NCBI GenBank assembly: GCA_016708025.1
Contig: JADJGQ010000003.1
Span: 310,001-374,000, forward strand
Direction of reading: 5' to 3'
Source: a bacterium
Lineage (GTDB): Bacteria > Zixibacteria > MSB-5A5 > GN15 > FEB-12
Length of the DNA: 64,000 bases
The number at the start of each line of letters is the position of its first letter. Within the stretch, counting starts at the first letter, position 1. The notes beneath the pieces were generated by a model. It had not been told where the DNA came from, made no database searches, and worked only from the letters and a program-made list of their open reading frames with translations. This document shows positions 24,282-32,900 of this stretch, piece after piece. The position numbers were made by a program, and so were the translations under genes.

Positions 24282-26402
24282 ATGAAAAACTCACGATTCA
24301 CGAGGCTGCTGACGGTAGCACTGTTCTTGGTTGTCGCCTCACTGACGGCAGCCGCGCAGGAACATCAGCCCCCCATGGCCAGGATCATACCCAAAGTGGA
24401 TTCGATGTTTGGCGATGTACGCGTGGATAATTACTACTGGCTTCGCGACAAAGAGAGCCCCGAAGTTATGAAGTATCTTGAGGACGAAAACAATTACACG
24501 ATGCTGATGATGCGGCCGACCGAAAAGCTCCAGCAGCAACTCTTCTCCGAGATGCTCGGACGGATCAAAGAAAATGATGCCTCTGTCCCAGCCTCACATG
24601 ATGGATACTTCTACTATACCCGTACGGAGGCAGGCAAGCCGTATGGGATCCACTGCCGCAAGAAGGGTTCAGTGGATAGTCAGGAAGAGGTCGTCCTCGA
24701 TGAAAATGAGTTGGCCAAACCATACCAGTATTTTGCTGTCTCCAAATGGGAAGACAGCCCGGATCATTCGTTGATCGCGTTCGGGGTTGATACCGCCGGA
24801 AGCGAACAGTTTGACATACAGATCAAGGATCTGGCGACCGGTAAGATCTACCCCGAGCGAATCCCCATGACCTACTATGATTTCGCCTGGGCCAACGACA
24901 ACAAGACTCTCTTTTACATTGTACAGGATGGTGTGGCGAGACCATACAAGCTCTTCCGTCATACGCTGGGTGCAGATCCTAAAAATGATGTGATGGTGTA
25001 CCATGAGGCGGATAGCTCGTTTGAGCTGTCAATCAAACGGAGCCGTAGCAATCAGTATCTGTTCCTGGAGTCGTCCAGTTTGACGACTACTGAGATCCGG
25101 TATCTTGATGCCAATACACCAAACGGCACATTCAAGGTGATAACTCCCCGACGTGACGATCATGAATACTCAGTTGATCACCAGGGAGACAAGTTCTATA
25201 TCCTGACCAATGACCAGGCGCTCAATTTCAAGATCGTGACCGCGCCGACCAGCGACCCATCGATGGCGAACTGGAAAGATTTCGTGCCGTACGTCGATTC
25301 CATCTTCATAACCAAACTCGATCTGTTCTCTAACTGGCTGGTGGCGGACGAATGGTTTAATGGACTCCCCCATTTACGGATATGGGATCTGACCACCGGC
25401 GAGTCGCATTTTATCGCGTTTGATGAGCCGGCCTATGCGCTGTTCCCCGATGAAAACTACGATTTCTCGACCGATGTCTTCCGCTTCGCCTACTCGTCAA
25501 TGCTGACCCCCAAAACGGTCTATGATTACGACATGAAGACTCGCACCAAAACACTGAAAAAGCAGACCGAGATACTGGGCGGATACGATCCATCGCAATA
25601 CCAGATGGAGCGGATCTTTGCGCGCGCATCTGATGGCGTCATGATCCCGATCACGATCATGTACAAGAAGGGGATGATCCGCGACGGCAAGGCGCCGCTC
25701 TGGCTCTACGCGTATGGCGCGTACGGCATCAACACTGAACCGTATTTCTCCGCGAATCAGTTCAGCCTGCTCGATCGCGGAATGATCTACGCCGAAGCTA
25801 ATATCCGGGGCGGCTCGGAAATGGGGCGGCAGTGGTACTATGACGGCAAACTTGCAAAGAAAAGGAATTCCTTCACCGACTTCATCGCGTCGGCAGAGCA
25901 TCTGATAGGCGCCAAATATACCTCATCGGACAGACTGGTGATCAGCGGCGGCTCCGCAGGTGGCCTCTTGATCGGAGCGGTCGTGACAATGCGTCCTGAC
26001 TTATTCAAAGTTGCGATCGCCGATGTGCCATTTGTTGATGTGATCAATACGATGCTGGATGAGAATCTCCCGCTGACAGTCCAGGAGTTTGAGGAATGGG
26101 GGAATCCGCGCGATTCGATCGACTATCAATACATGCGGTCCTACTCACCGTATGATAATATCCAGGCAACAGAGTACCCCAATCTGCTGATCACGGGAGG
26201 AATAAATGATCCTCGCGTGATGTACTGGGAGCCGGCGAAGTTCGCCGCCAAATTCCGGGCTACCAAGACTGACAATAATCGACTGTTATTGCGGACCCAC
26301 ATGGGGACGGGCCATTTCGGTGAATCCGGCCGCTATGGCAGATTGAAGGATTATGCGTTCCAGGTTGCGTTTGCACTGGATATCCTTGGTCTCAATCGTT
26401 GA
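24282..26402 (+). CDS. Oligopeptidase B-like S9A serine peptidase, exported
   Basis: This 706-residue protein has a cleavable-looking signal peptide (LLTVALFLVVASLTAAAQE), unusual because oligopeptidase B and prolyl oligopeptidase are normally cytosolic. An N-terminal seven-bladed propeller region spans about 70-430 and is followed by an alpha/beta hydrolase domain. The catalytic residues are Ser558 in SGGSAGG, Asp643 in GGINDPRV and His678 in GTGHFGESGRYG. IRGGSEMGRQWYYDGKL and FEEWGNPRDSIDYQYMRSYS are oligopeptidase B signatures. It probably cleaves short peptides in the periplasm. Confidence 0.92.
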   Translation: MKNSRFTRLLTVALFLVVASLTAAAQEHQPPMARIIPKVDSMFGDVRVDNYYWLRDKESPEVMKYLEDENNYTMLMMRPTEKLQQQLFSEMLGRIKENDASVPASHDGYFYYTRTEAGKPYGIHCRKKGSVDSQEEVVLDENELAKPYQYFAVSKWEDSPDHSLIAFGVDTAGSEQFDIQIKDLATGKIYPERIPMTYYDFAWANDNKTLFYIVQDGVARPYKLFRHTLGADPKNDVMVYHEADSSFELSIKRSRSNQYLFLESSSLTTTEIRYLDANTPNGTFKVITPRRDDHEYSVDHQGDKFYILTNDQALNFKIVTAPTSDPSMANWKDFVPYVDSIFITKLDLFSNWLVADEWFNGLPHLRIWDLTTGESHFIAFDEPAYALFPDENYDFSTDVFRFAYSSMLTPKTVYDYDMKTRTKTLKKQTEILGGYDPSQYQMERIFARASDGVMIPITIMYKKGMIRDGKAPLWLYAYGAYGINTEPYFSANQFSLLDRGMIYAEANIRGGSEMGRQWYYDGKLAKKRNSFTDFIASAEHLIGAKYTSSDRLVISGGSAGGLLIGAVVTMRPDLFKVAIADVPFVDVINTMLDENLPLTVQEFEEWGNPRDSIDYQYMRSYSPYDNIQATEYPNLLITGGINDPRVMYWEPAKFAAKFRATKTDNNRLLLRTHMGTGHFGESGRYGRLKDYAFQVAFALDILGLNR

Positions 26403-26423
26403 TAGAAAACGATGATATGAAAA

Positions 26424-26457
26424 GAGCTGTTCAGGAATACCTGAGCAGCTCCTTTTT
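26424..26457. terminator. Rho-independent terminator
   Basis: A 12-bp stem (GAGCTGTTCAGG / CCTGAGCAGCTC, one G-T wobble) with an AATA loop is followed by CTTTTT. It lies after the S9 peptidase and faces the convergent ppgK gene. Confidence 0.85.
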
Positions 26458-26477
26458 GTGTCTTGAATTGTCGATAG

Positions 26478-27248
26478 CTAGTCGCCGAGCGAGATATAGT
26501 CCCGATATAATGCCGCACCGATCAGCCCAGCATTATTCCCAAAGCGAGCTGGACGAATGCGCTCGAGATTTGACAGGTATGGCGAGAACTTCTCCCACTC
26601 CTCGCTGACTCCCCCACCCACGATAATCAGATCTGGCGCAACCAGCCTGTCGACATATCTCAGATATCGATCGACCCGCTGTCCGAATTCTTCCCATGAG
26701 AGATTTAGTTTCGGTCGAAGTGACGCTGAGGCAACTGCTTCGGCTTCTTCCCCACTCTCCAGATAGATATGTCCGAATTCGGTATTGGGGATAAGCCGTC
26801 GATGACGAAACAGCGCCGAGCCGATTCCCGTGCCAAGCGTGATCAATAGCGTAGTGCCATCGCTTCGCGTTGGTTCATCGCGTCCTGCACCAAAGGCCAT
26901 CTCGGCGAGTCCGGCAGCATCAGCATCATTCAGCACCGAGACGTCGGTTCTGGCGAGTGGTTTCAGCAACGCTCTGATATTCAGCCCCACCCAATCAGGA
27001 TGCAGATGAATTGCTGTCCGCACGATGCCATCGCGGACCACTCCGGGAAAACCGATACCGATTTGACTGGTCCAGTCGAAATGCTGCATCAATTGGAGAA
27101 TGACACTGACAAGTTGTACCGGTTCAGCGCAGGAAGGGGTGGAGACTTTGAATGGTTCGGCTATCAGCGTGCCTGTCAGAATATCGACCGGCGCCGACTT
27201 GAGAAAACTCCCCCCGATGTCAATTCCGAGAATGTTCTGTTTGGACAT
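26478..27248 (-). CDS. ppgK: Polyphosphate glucokinase (ROK family)
   Basis: This 256-residue sugar kinase begins with GIDIGGSFLKSAPVDILTG, the phosphate-binding motif in the form typical of polyphosphate glucokinases. VLNDADAAGLAEMAFGAG carries the catalytic Asp region and TLGTGIGSALF the second phosphate motif. The classical ROK zinc cysteines are absent, as in this subgroup. It phosphorylates glucose with polyphosphate and possibly ATP. It is monocistronic, flanked by terminators on both sides. Confidence 0.88.
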   Translation of the reverse strand: MSKQNILGIDIGGSFLKSAPVDILTGTLIAEPFKVSTPSCAEPVQLVSVILQLMQHFDWTSQIGIGFPGVVRDGIVRTAIHLHPDWVGLNIRALLKPLARTDVSVLNDADAAGLAEMAFGAGRDEPTRSDGTTLLITLGTGIGSALFRHRRLIPNTEFGHIYLESGEEAEAVASASLRPKLNLSWEEFGQRVDRYLRYVDRLVAPDLIIVGGGVSEEWEKFSPYLSNLERIRPARFGNNAGLIGAALYRDYISLGD

Positions 27249-27279
27249 GGCTTGATCCGACAGTCTTTGTACTCAACAA

Positions 27280-27312
27280 AAAGCGGTCGACTGAAAATCA
27301 GGCGACCGCTTT
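27280..27312 (-). terminator. Terminator after the ferritin gene
   Basis: A 10-bp stem (AAAGCGGTCG / CGACCGCTTT) with an inner CTGA/TCAG pairing is followed, in the minus direction, by a T-rich run. It is 20 bases past the ferritin stop. Confidence 0.8.
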
Positions 27313-27331
27313 GATCTGTGATCGAATGACC

Positions 27332-27826
27332 TCAGCTTTCCAGCATGTGGTAGACGCGTCCTTCCAGCATCATCAGCTGGCCGGGGGTCTCCGCATAACG
27401 GACCATCTGGGCAAGCTCATTGGCCGAGGCGACCTCTTCCACCTGCTCATCAACTTTCCAGTCGATGAAATTGCGGGTGGCGTGGTCATTTTCTTTGGCG
27501 GCCATGTCGACTATCTCGTGCACCATCTTGGTGGTCTTGATCTCAAGCTGCACAAAAGAGTCAACAATCTCTTTGGCCGACTTAAAGTCGACGACCGGAG
27601 CGGGAAGCGATGCCAGACGAACGTGCGCTCCCTGATCGATCAGGTACTTGGCGATCTTCTTGCCATGTCCCTGCTCTTCTTCAGCCTGCTTGTGGAAGAA
27701 CTTCGCGAATACGGTCAGGCCGGCATTCTCAAACCAGTACGCCATGGAGAAATAGGTCCAGGCATTAAAGAACTCATGGTTCACTTGTTCGTTCAGGCGC
27801 GCGGCCATCTTCTCAGATATCATCAT
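27332..27826 (-). CDS. ftn: Non-haem ferritin
   Basis: This 164-residue four-helix ferritin of the bacterial Ftn type stores iron. The ferroxidase-centre residues are evident: NHEFFNAWTYFSMAYWFE in the first helix, HKQAEEEQGHGKKI with the Glu and His ligands in the second, and further Glu residues in the DEQVEEVASANEL segment. The gene is preceded by an AGGAG-type site and followed by a strong terminator. The 150 bases upstream (27827-27982) may hold an iron-responsive promoter, but I could not identify a Fur box. Confidence 0.94.
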   Translation of the reverse strand: MMISEKMAARLNEQVNHEFFNAWTYFSMAYWFENAGLTVFAKFFHKQAEEEQGHGKKIAKYLIDQGAHVRLASLPAPVVDFKSAKEIVDSFVQLEIKTTKMVHEIVDMAAKENDHATRNFIDWKVDEQVEEVASANELAQMVRYAETPGQLMMLEGRVYHMLES

Positions 27827-27982
27827 TTCAAAACTCCTTCAGTTTATTGCGATTGTTCTCATTGTCAGTTTAACGGATTGTCGAAATTGACAGTTCCAAG
27901 AAACCACCGAATGATCGAGAAAATCAAGTGGATTATGGTGCGGGAATGGTGATATTCACATTTCGCAACGGCAAATGAAATT

Positions 27983-29455
27983 TCATTTCAATAGAACCAG
28001 TTTACGGACGGAGTGGAATTCGACCGCCTCCAGACGGAAGAAATAGACTCCGGAAGCCAGATCATGCCCGTCATCGGTGCGGCCATCCCAGAATACCCGA
28101 TAATGGCCAGCCGGCTGTGATTCCAAAGGCCACCGCTTCACCACCTGTCCGAGCAGGTTATAGATCGCCAGACCGATCTCGGCCCGACGCGGCAAGGCGT
28201 ATTCTATCGTGGTTCCCGCATTAAAGGGGTTGGGGTAGTTTTGATCGAGGACATATCCGAACGGAAGTCCGGTAACCGGGTCATCTTCCACCGGCGTCGC
28301 CTGGTCGCCGACCAGGGTGGCCAGATAAAGATCCGAGCCGCCAATTGAGTACGAATAGGTATATCCAGCCAACAGATAGTTGCCTTTTGAATCAACACAG
28401 ATCGAACGACAGTAATCGGATTGAGTGCCGCCCTGAGTTGTGGACCAGAGTTGCTGACCGAGTGGGTCGATTTTCAACACGTAGATATCCGACCCTCCCG
28501 CACCCGATGATTCGGTTGTGCCAGTGATCACATAATTACCGTCGGCGGTGTAGCTAACAGCATAAGCACGATCATCGCGCGTCCCGCCAAATGTCCGTTC
28601 CCATTCCACTGTCCCCCCGGCGGTTGTTTTGATCACGTAGGCATCATTGTAGCCGAGGCCATATGAATTGGTAGCTCCGACCACGAGTAATCCAAATTCG
28701 GGTGTGATCTCCAATGAATATCCATAATCTGCGCGCGACCCGCCGAGCGAAATTGCCCAGAGTGAGTCGCCATCGAAGGAGGTTTTCACCATGTAGATAC
28801 TACTGTAGCCGGTACCGAATGAACCAGTTGAGCCGATCGCGACATACCCATCCCAGGTTTCCCGCACTGCCATGCCGGACTCTCCCCCGACTCCTCCGAA
28901 GGTCTTGCTCCAAAGAAGATTTCCTGACTCGTCGACCTTGACCAGCCAGAGATCTGCATAGCCCGCACCGGTAGAACTGGTCGTGCCGCAGATGATGTAA
29001 TTTGAGTCGCTCGTGGCACGGATCGACCAGCCTTCATCAGCGGCAGTGCCACCGATCGTTTTGCTCCAGAGCTGATCTCCGTACTGATTGTACTTGACCA
29101 GCAAAAGGTCGCCGCCGCCGGCGCCAGATGACGTAGTAGATCCGACGCAGAGAAAACCGTTGTCCGCTGTTACCTGAAGATCGCGGCCGTAATCGGTCCC
29201 GGTCCCTCCGGCGGTTTTCGCCCAGAGTGTGTCGCCGAGAGAATCAAGCCTGATGATATAGAGATCATGGTCGCCGGAGCCAAATGAATAGGTGGAGCCG
29301 ATCGCCACATAGCCGCCATCGGCCGTGGTCTGACATCCATAGCCACCTTCGTTAAAATAGCCGCCGTAATGTTTCGACCAGACAAGCGACTGCGCAGTCG
29401 CGGTCGTCACCAACGCGCTCAGACAGACAATCAAAAGTAGTATTCGCCGTTCCAT
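27983..29455 (-). CDS. Secreted beta-propeller-like repeat protein with type A sorting domain
   Basis: This 490-residue protein starts at an ATG at 29455 that opens a signal peptide (RRILLLIVCLSALVTTATAQ). Seven or eight repeats of about 50 residues follow, each with LW(S/A)K..GG, D.G......DGGY and a hydrophobic strand (for example YVAIGSTYSFGSGDHDLYII). This is a beta-propeller or SBBP-like pattern. The C-terminus (QNYPNPFNAGTTIEY to RKLVLLK) is a type IX-like sorting domain. It is predicted to be exported to the surface; the ligand is unknown. Confidence 0.85.
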   Translation of the reverse strand: MERRILLLIVCLSALVTTATAQSLVWSKHYGGYFNEGGYGCQTTADGGYVAIGSTYSFGSGDHDLYIIRLDSLGDTLWAKTAGGTGTDYGRDLQVTADNGFLCVGSTTSSGAGGGDLLLVKYNQYGDQLWSKTIGGTAADEGWSIRATSDSNYIICGTTSSTGAGYADLWLVKVDESGNLLWSKTFGGVGGESGMAVRETWDGYVAIGSTGSFGTGYSSIYMVKTSFDGDSLWAISLGGSRADYGYSLEITPEFGLLVVGATNSYGLGYNDAYVIKTTAGGTVEWERTFGGTRDDRAYAVSYTADGNYVITGTTESSGAGGSDIYVLKIDPLGQQLWSTTQGGTQSDYCRSICVDSKGNYLLAGYTYSYSIGGSDLYLATLVGDQATPVEDDPVTGLPFGYVLDQNYPNPFNAGTTIEYALPRRAEIGLAIYNLLGQVVKRWPLESQPAGHYRVFWDGRTDDGHDLASGVYFFRLEAVEFHSVRKLVLLK

Positions 29456-29639
29456 AGCTTTTGTCTGTTCACTCTTTGAACAGCCTCCACTAGAGCTATC
29501 GGCAGGGCGGACCGTTTCTTTAGGTGGCTGAGAATATTGGCATCTCCCCATACCCCACTCTCCGGACAACTCCCATCTGGCGACGAATAACACCACCTAA
29601 TCCATTATCGAGCAACACGATAAGCGTATCTGCCTGAAG

Positions 29640-29655
29640 TGGCATTGGCCTTGCA
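29640..29655 (+). promoter_or_regulatory. Sigma-54 type promoter of pilin-like unit A
   Basis: TGGCA-N6-TTGCA has GG at 29641-29642 and GC at 29653-29654, the same spacing as the promoter at 5998. Transcription would begin near 29666, about 33 bases before the ATG at 29699. Confidence 0.75.
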
Positions 29656-29698
29656 TTGTCATCCTGTCAGGAAAACTCTGAAACGATTGGGAGGAGCA

Positions 29699-30226
29699 AT
29701 GCGCTCATTCATCAATCGCCTGATCCTGCTGGTGATCGCCGTTCTGGTGATCGGTGGTGGGAATGTCATGGCGCAGGAACGTGCCGCAATCCAGGCGCTG
29801 GCCACTGTGGTCTCGTCGCTTTCGATTGTCGGTACCAATAATTTGCAGTTTGGGACAGTGACGCCTGGCGTCACCAAGTCCGTCGACAAAGCCACGATCG
29901 GCTTTGCGGGAGAGTGGGAGATCACCGGGACTTCGTCCGCCGAGTTGACCATGGATTTCACGTTGCCCGACACGATGCGGACAGTCGACAGTCTTGGCGC
30001 GATGAGAATTGACTTCAGCGCGACCGATGTCGCTTTCAGCGACGGAACCGGAAACCAGAGCACTCCAACAGGTACGCTCAACCCGAACGGACCCTCGGTC
30101 CGACGGATCGGCGGTGGCGGGATGATGACGGTTTGGATCGGCGGAACGGTCTATCCTCGTGTTTCGCAAACCGGCGGTGACTACAGCGCGGAGATATTGC
30201 TGACGGTGGCATATACCGGTAGTTGA
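29699..30226 (+). CDS. DUF4402-like pilin candidate 1
   Basis: This 175-residue exported protein has GGGAGGAG before its ATG and a signal peptide ending ...VMAQ. The mature N-terminus has the alternating hydrophobic strand QALATVVSSLSIV followed by LQFGTVTPGVTKSV, the DUF4402 core. The middle has FTLPDTMRTVDSLGAMRIDF and the end has WIGGTVYPRVSQTGGDYSAE then TVAYTGS. The last eight residues, with a penultimate-strand Tyr, are shared with the later subunits. It is the most divergent of the full-length copies. Predicted Ig-like fibre subunit, first in unit A. Confidence 0.78.
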   Translation: MRSFINRLILLVIAVLVIGGGNVMAQERAAIQALATVVSSLSIVGTNNLQFGTVTPGVTKSVDKATIGFAGEWEITGTSSAELTMDFTLPDTMRTVDSLGAMRIDFSATDVAFSDGTGNQSTPTGTLNPNGPSVRRIGGGGMMTVWIGGTVYPRVSQTGGDYSAEILLTVAYTGS

Positions 30227-30283
30227 GCTGTTCGTTCGGTGCACAGTTCCCGGCCGACCGGTCGTCATTCCCTCTAAGAGGGC

Positions 30284-30311
30284 TTGACAGATTGCGGCCT
30301 CATGCTAATTT
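30284..30311 (+). promoter_or_regulatory. Possible sigma-70 promoter
   Basis: TTGACA at 30284-30289 and TAATTT at 30306-30311, spaced 16 bases, lie 36 bases before the short gene at 30347. The -35 is perfect and the -10 is poor. Confidence 0.4.
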
Positions 30312-30346
30312 GAGAGGGTACCAACCTGTATGGACTGATACCCGGC

Positions 30347-30712
30347 ATGAGATCTCTTTTCGTTTGGCTATTCGCTCTTACAATTTTCGGCCTGGTGATG
30401 TCGCTTAATGCGACAGACCTAGCGTCGTCAGATCGTATCTCCGCGACTGCGACCGTCATCCAGCCACTGGGAATGCTTGAGATCAAGGAGCAGGGGGATT
30501 CCGAGCGCAACCCAGTCGTCGCTCGTCTTGGTACACGTACATTCCTGTATATTCCCCGAGGTAATCCAATCCTCTTGCTGGATGGATCTCCGCTTGAACT
30601 TGATCTCTCCCGCGCCGAACATGTGATTTCAATGTTGGATGTCACCGAGTTGTTGGCCTCCCGAAAGAGTGAACATCCGGTGGTGCTGACTGTCATTTAC
30701 TCCGACAATTGA
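30347..30712 (+). CDS. Short divergent pilin-like exported protein
   Basis: This 121-residue protein has a signal peptide (LFVWLFALTIFGLVMSLNA). The mature part opens with RISATATVIQPLGMLEI, matching the alternating hydrophobic N-terminal strand of the neighbouring DUF4402-like proteins. It closes with VVLTVIYSDN, aligning with their TVAYTGS end. The middle is about 40 residues shorter and lacks the DFGNV and IFLGG motifs. It may be a minor or tip subunit or a periplasmic factor. No strong ribosome-binding site is visible. Confidence 0.6.
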   Translation: MRSLFVWLFALTIFGLVMSLNATDLASSDRISATATVIQPLGMLEIKEQGDSERNPVVARLGTRTFLYIPRGNPILLLDGSPLELDLSRAEHVISMLDVTELLASRKSEHPVVLTVIYSDN

Positions 30713-30763
30713 CCCTCCAGTTCAATCTTGATTTCATCAGGGACCGCCGGTAGGTTACGGTCG

Positions 30764-31258
30764 ATGATACCTCTCTGGCAAAAACTGACTCTGCTGTCGA
30801 TCTTCGTCGTGGCGCTATTGCTTCTGCCGTCAATGGCCGAAGCTCAGGCGATCGATGTTTCGTTGGTGAATAATCTGGCGTTCGGGAATGTGTTCCCCGG
30901 AGCGCCCAAGGTGATCTCCAAACATGCCGCGGGAGCGGCGGCCGAATTTCATGTTTCCGGGAATGCCGGCGACGAAGTACTTATCACTTTCTTGAGCCTC
31001 CCGACCTATATCAACATGGGGGGATTCAACATGAACGTGATCATCTCCGACACCGATTGCGCCATGGACTCCAGCGCCACTCCAAATCAATCCAATCCGG
31101 GCTATAATAACCTCAATCCCTGGCAGCCGATCACCTACCGACTGGGAAGTAATGGCCTGACTATATGGCTCGGCGCCACAGTTGTTCCATCCCTTGGTCA
31201 AAAACCAGGCAGCTATACTGGCCTGATCCAGATCAGGGCGGAATACACCGGAAATTAG
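30764..31258 (+). CDS. DUF4402-like pilin candidate 2
   Basis: This 164-residue protein is read from the ATG at 30764; a TTG at 30728 would add 12 residues. Signal peptide: LTLLSIFVVALLLLPSMAEAQ. The mature domain contains LVNNLAFGNVFPGAPKVIS, FLSLPTYINMGG, and LTIWLGATVVPSLGQKPGSY, and ends RAEYTGN. It is shorter at the mature N-terminus than its paralogues: the ATVLA-type strand is missing or reduced. That could mean it cannot donate a strand, as expected of a capping or terminating subunit. This role is inference. Confidence 0.72.
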   Translation: MIPLWQKLTLLSIFVVALLLLPSMAEAQAIDVSLVNNLAFGNVFPGAPKVISKHAAGAAAEFHVSGNAGDEVLITFLSLPTYINMGGFNMNVIISDTDCAMDSSATPNQSNPGYNNLNPWQPITYRLGSNGLTIWLGATVVPSLGQKPGSYTGLIQIRAEYTGN

Positions 31259-31398
31259 CTGTTCAAATCTCCTTCAATCTGGTCGTTTTCATAGGGAAAA
31301 TGGCTGAAATTCCTGTCCTTCAATTGCACTCATTCCGATTCCCTTAAGTAGGAACATTTACGACTAAACAGAGCGGGGGAACCCGCAGGGAGTTGAAC

Positions 31399-31956
31399 AT
31401 GCGTACCAGACCGACCCGGGCACTACTTGTGCTAAGCGGCCTGCTGCTGTTCGGGATGATCGCGACCCCGGTTCAGGGACAGGAAGTAGCGAATGGCCTC
31501 GCCATCGCCAACGTGCTCGCCTCACTATCCGTCGTGGCGACGCAACCTCTCGATTTCGGCAACGTCTTCCAGGGAGTAGCCAAATCCCAGGATGAGACCT
31601 CGGATCTCAATTCAGGCATTTTCACGATCAACGGTTCTGCCAACGCCAACATCTCGGTCTATCTTCAGTTGCCGGAGTATCTCGCTCTGGCAGATGGCTC
31701 TGACCGGATGTCGATTGCCTTCAGCACCACCGATGCAACCTACTCATTCCTGGATGCCGCGGCGCCATCGACGCCGGCAGCTCCGGGTGCTGGTGCGTTG
31801 CTTGATCAGAACCCGCGGACGTTGGCGGGCACGTCAGTCGGCGCAGGCGGATTCGCCCAGATATTTCTTGGCGGACGGGTCACGCCATCAGTCAATCAGA
31901 CGGCGGGGGCATATTCAGGGGATGTTATTTGTACGGTAGCTTATACCGGTACCTGA
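31399..31956 (+). CDS. DUF4402-like pilin candidate 3
   Basis: This 185-residue protein begins at the ATG at 31399, six bases after GGGAG. Signal peptide to ...TPVQGQ. Mature features: LAIANVLASLSVVATQPLDFGNVFQGVAKSQDETSD near the N-terminus, LQLPEYLALADGSDRMSI in the middle, and QIFLGGRVTPSVNQTAGAYS then TVAYTGT at the end. It is about half identical by eye to the two paralogues at 32261 and 32901, so these three form one recent paralogue group. It is the last gene of unit A and is followed by a strong terminator. Confidence 0.8.
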   Translation: MRTRPTRALLVLSGLLLFGMIATPVQGQEVANGLAIANVLASLSVVATQPLDFGNVFQGVAKSQDETSDLNSGIFTINGSANANISVYLQLPEYLALADGSDRMSIAFSTTDATYSFLDAAAPSTPAAPGAGALLDQNPRTLAGTSVGAGGFAQIFLGGRVTPSVNQTAGAYSGDVICTVAYTGT

Positions 31957-31983
31957 TTCTCCCACAACAGTTTTCGAATGCGA

Positions 31984-32010
31984 ACGAGGGCTCACCGAGC
32001 CCTCGTTTTG
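31984..32010 (+). terminator. Rho-independent terminator ending pilin-like unit A
   Basis: AACGAGGGCTC / GAGCCCTCGTT, an 11-bp perfect stem with an ACC loop, is followed by a TT-G-TTT tract. It is 28 bases after the stop at 31956 and separates units A and B. Confidence 0.88.
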
Positions 32011-32045
32011 TTTAGCTAATCCCATCCTTATCAATCGGTTAATAC

Positions 32046-32061
32046 TGGCAGTGACATTGCA
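32046..32061 (+). promoter_or_regulatory. Sigma-54 type promoter of pilin-like unit B
   Basis: TGGCA-N6-TTGCA has GG at 32047-32048 and GC at 32059-32060, identical in spacing to the sites at 5998 and 29640. The start would be near 32072, leaving an unusually long leader of about 190 bases before 32261. I see no further gene in 31957-32260. Confidence 0.68.
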
Positions 32062-32260
32062 AATTGCCGGCTATCCCTCGTCTGGGACTGGACTCTCCCC
32101 TATACCAAAGCCCGACTTACCCCCCGCTAACCATTGCAGACTGCGATTTTTTTGGAAACGGGCTGTTAAGTTTCTGAACTGTCTGACGATTTAACAGCCA
32201 TAGGAGTTCGATTAACGAACATGCCTATGCACACTTGATGAACAGGGAAGTGAGTATCGT

Positions 32261-32821
32261 ATGAAGAGCATGCCCAACTGGCTGAGACGGATGACCGCGG
32301 TGGCGGCAGCATTGATGCTGTTGATCCTCCTCGGAACTACGCCAGCCATGTCACAGGATGTCGCAGTTGGACAGGCAACCGCCACTGTTCTGGCGGTACT
32401 GTCGGTAACCGCAACGCAGGCCTTGGATTTCGGCAACGTCTATCAGGGAGTCGCCAAAGTTCAGGATGAAACCTCGGATGCCAGTTCCGGTATTTTTACC
32501 ATCACCGGACAGGCAAGCTCGGCGATCGCCTGCTATATCCAACTCCCGGACTATGTAGCATTGTCGGATGGTTCCGACCGGATGCCGATCGTGTTCAGCG
32601 CTACAGACGCTGCGTTCAGTGTTCAGGTCGCCGGAACTCCGAGTGCTCCCGGTGCCGGTGCTACCGCCAACGCCAATCCGCGTAACTTGACCGGTACGGC
32701 CATGGGTGCGGCTGGAACGTCGAAGATCTTCCTCGGCGGCAAAGTGATCCCGACCATTAATCAGACGGCGGGAAGCTATGCGGCGGATATCGTGCTGACA
32801 GTCGCCTATACCGGCTCCTGA
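32261..32821 (+). CDS. DUF4402-like pilin candidate 4
   Basis: This 186-residue exported protein has a signal peptide to ...TPAMSQ. The mature sequence opens with VGQATATVLAVLSVTATQAL, a textbook alternating donor-type strand, then DFGNVYQGVAKVQDETSD. It continues with CYIQLPDYVALSDGSDRMPI and ends KIFLGGKVIPTINQTAGSYA plus TVAYTGS. It is the closest relative of the next gene. It leads unit B, which also holds the chaperone and usher, and so is a likely major fibre subunit. Confidence 0.82.
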   Translation: MKSMPNWLRRMTAVAAALMLLILLGTTPAMSQDVAVGQATATVLAVLSVTATQALDFGNVYQGVAKVQDETSDASSGIFTITGQASSAIACYIQLPDYVALSDGSDRMPIVFSATDAAFSVQVAGTPSAPGAGATANANPRNLTGTAMGAAGTSKIFLGGKVIPTINQTAGSYAADIVLTVAYTGS

Positions 32822-32900
32822 TCAGACGGCTAACAAAAACGAATGTAAACAGTAACTAGAAATTGGATAAAAGGGGATTTCCCGATTGCAAGGAGATGAC

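Noticed and set aside
27827..27982. Possible Fur or PerR box upstream of ferritin
   Set aside because: TGTCAG/TTGACA elements are present but I could not find a convincing palindrome of the right length.
29705..30268. 187-codon minus-strand frame opposite pilin candidate 1
   Set aside because: No ribosome-binding site or signal peptide, and the plus-strand frame has clear paralogues nearby.
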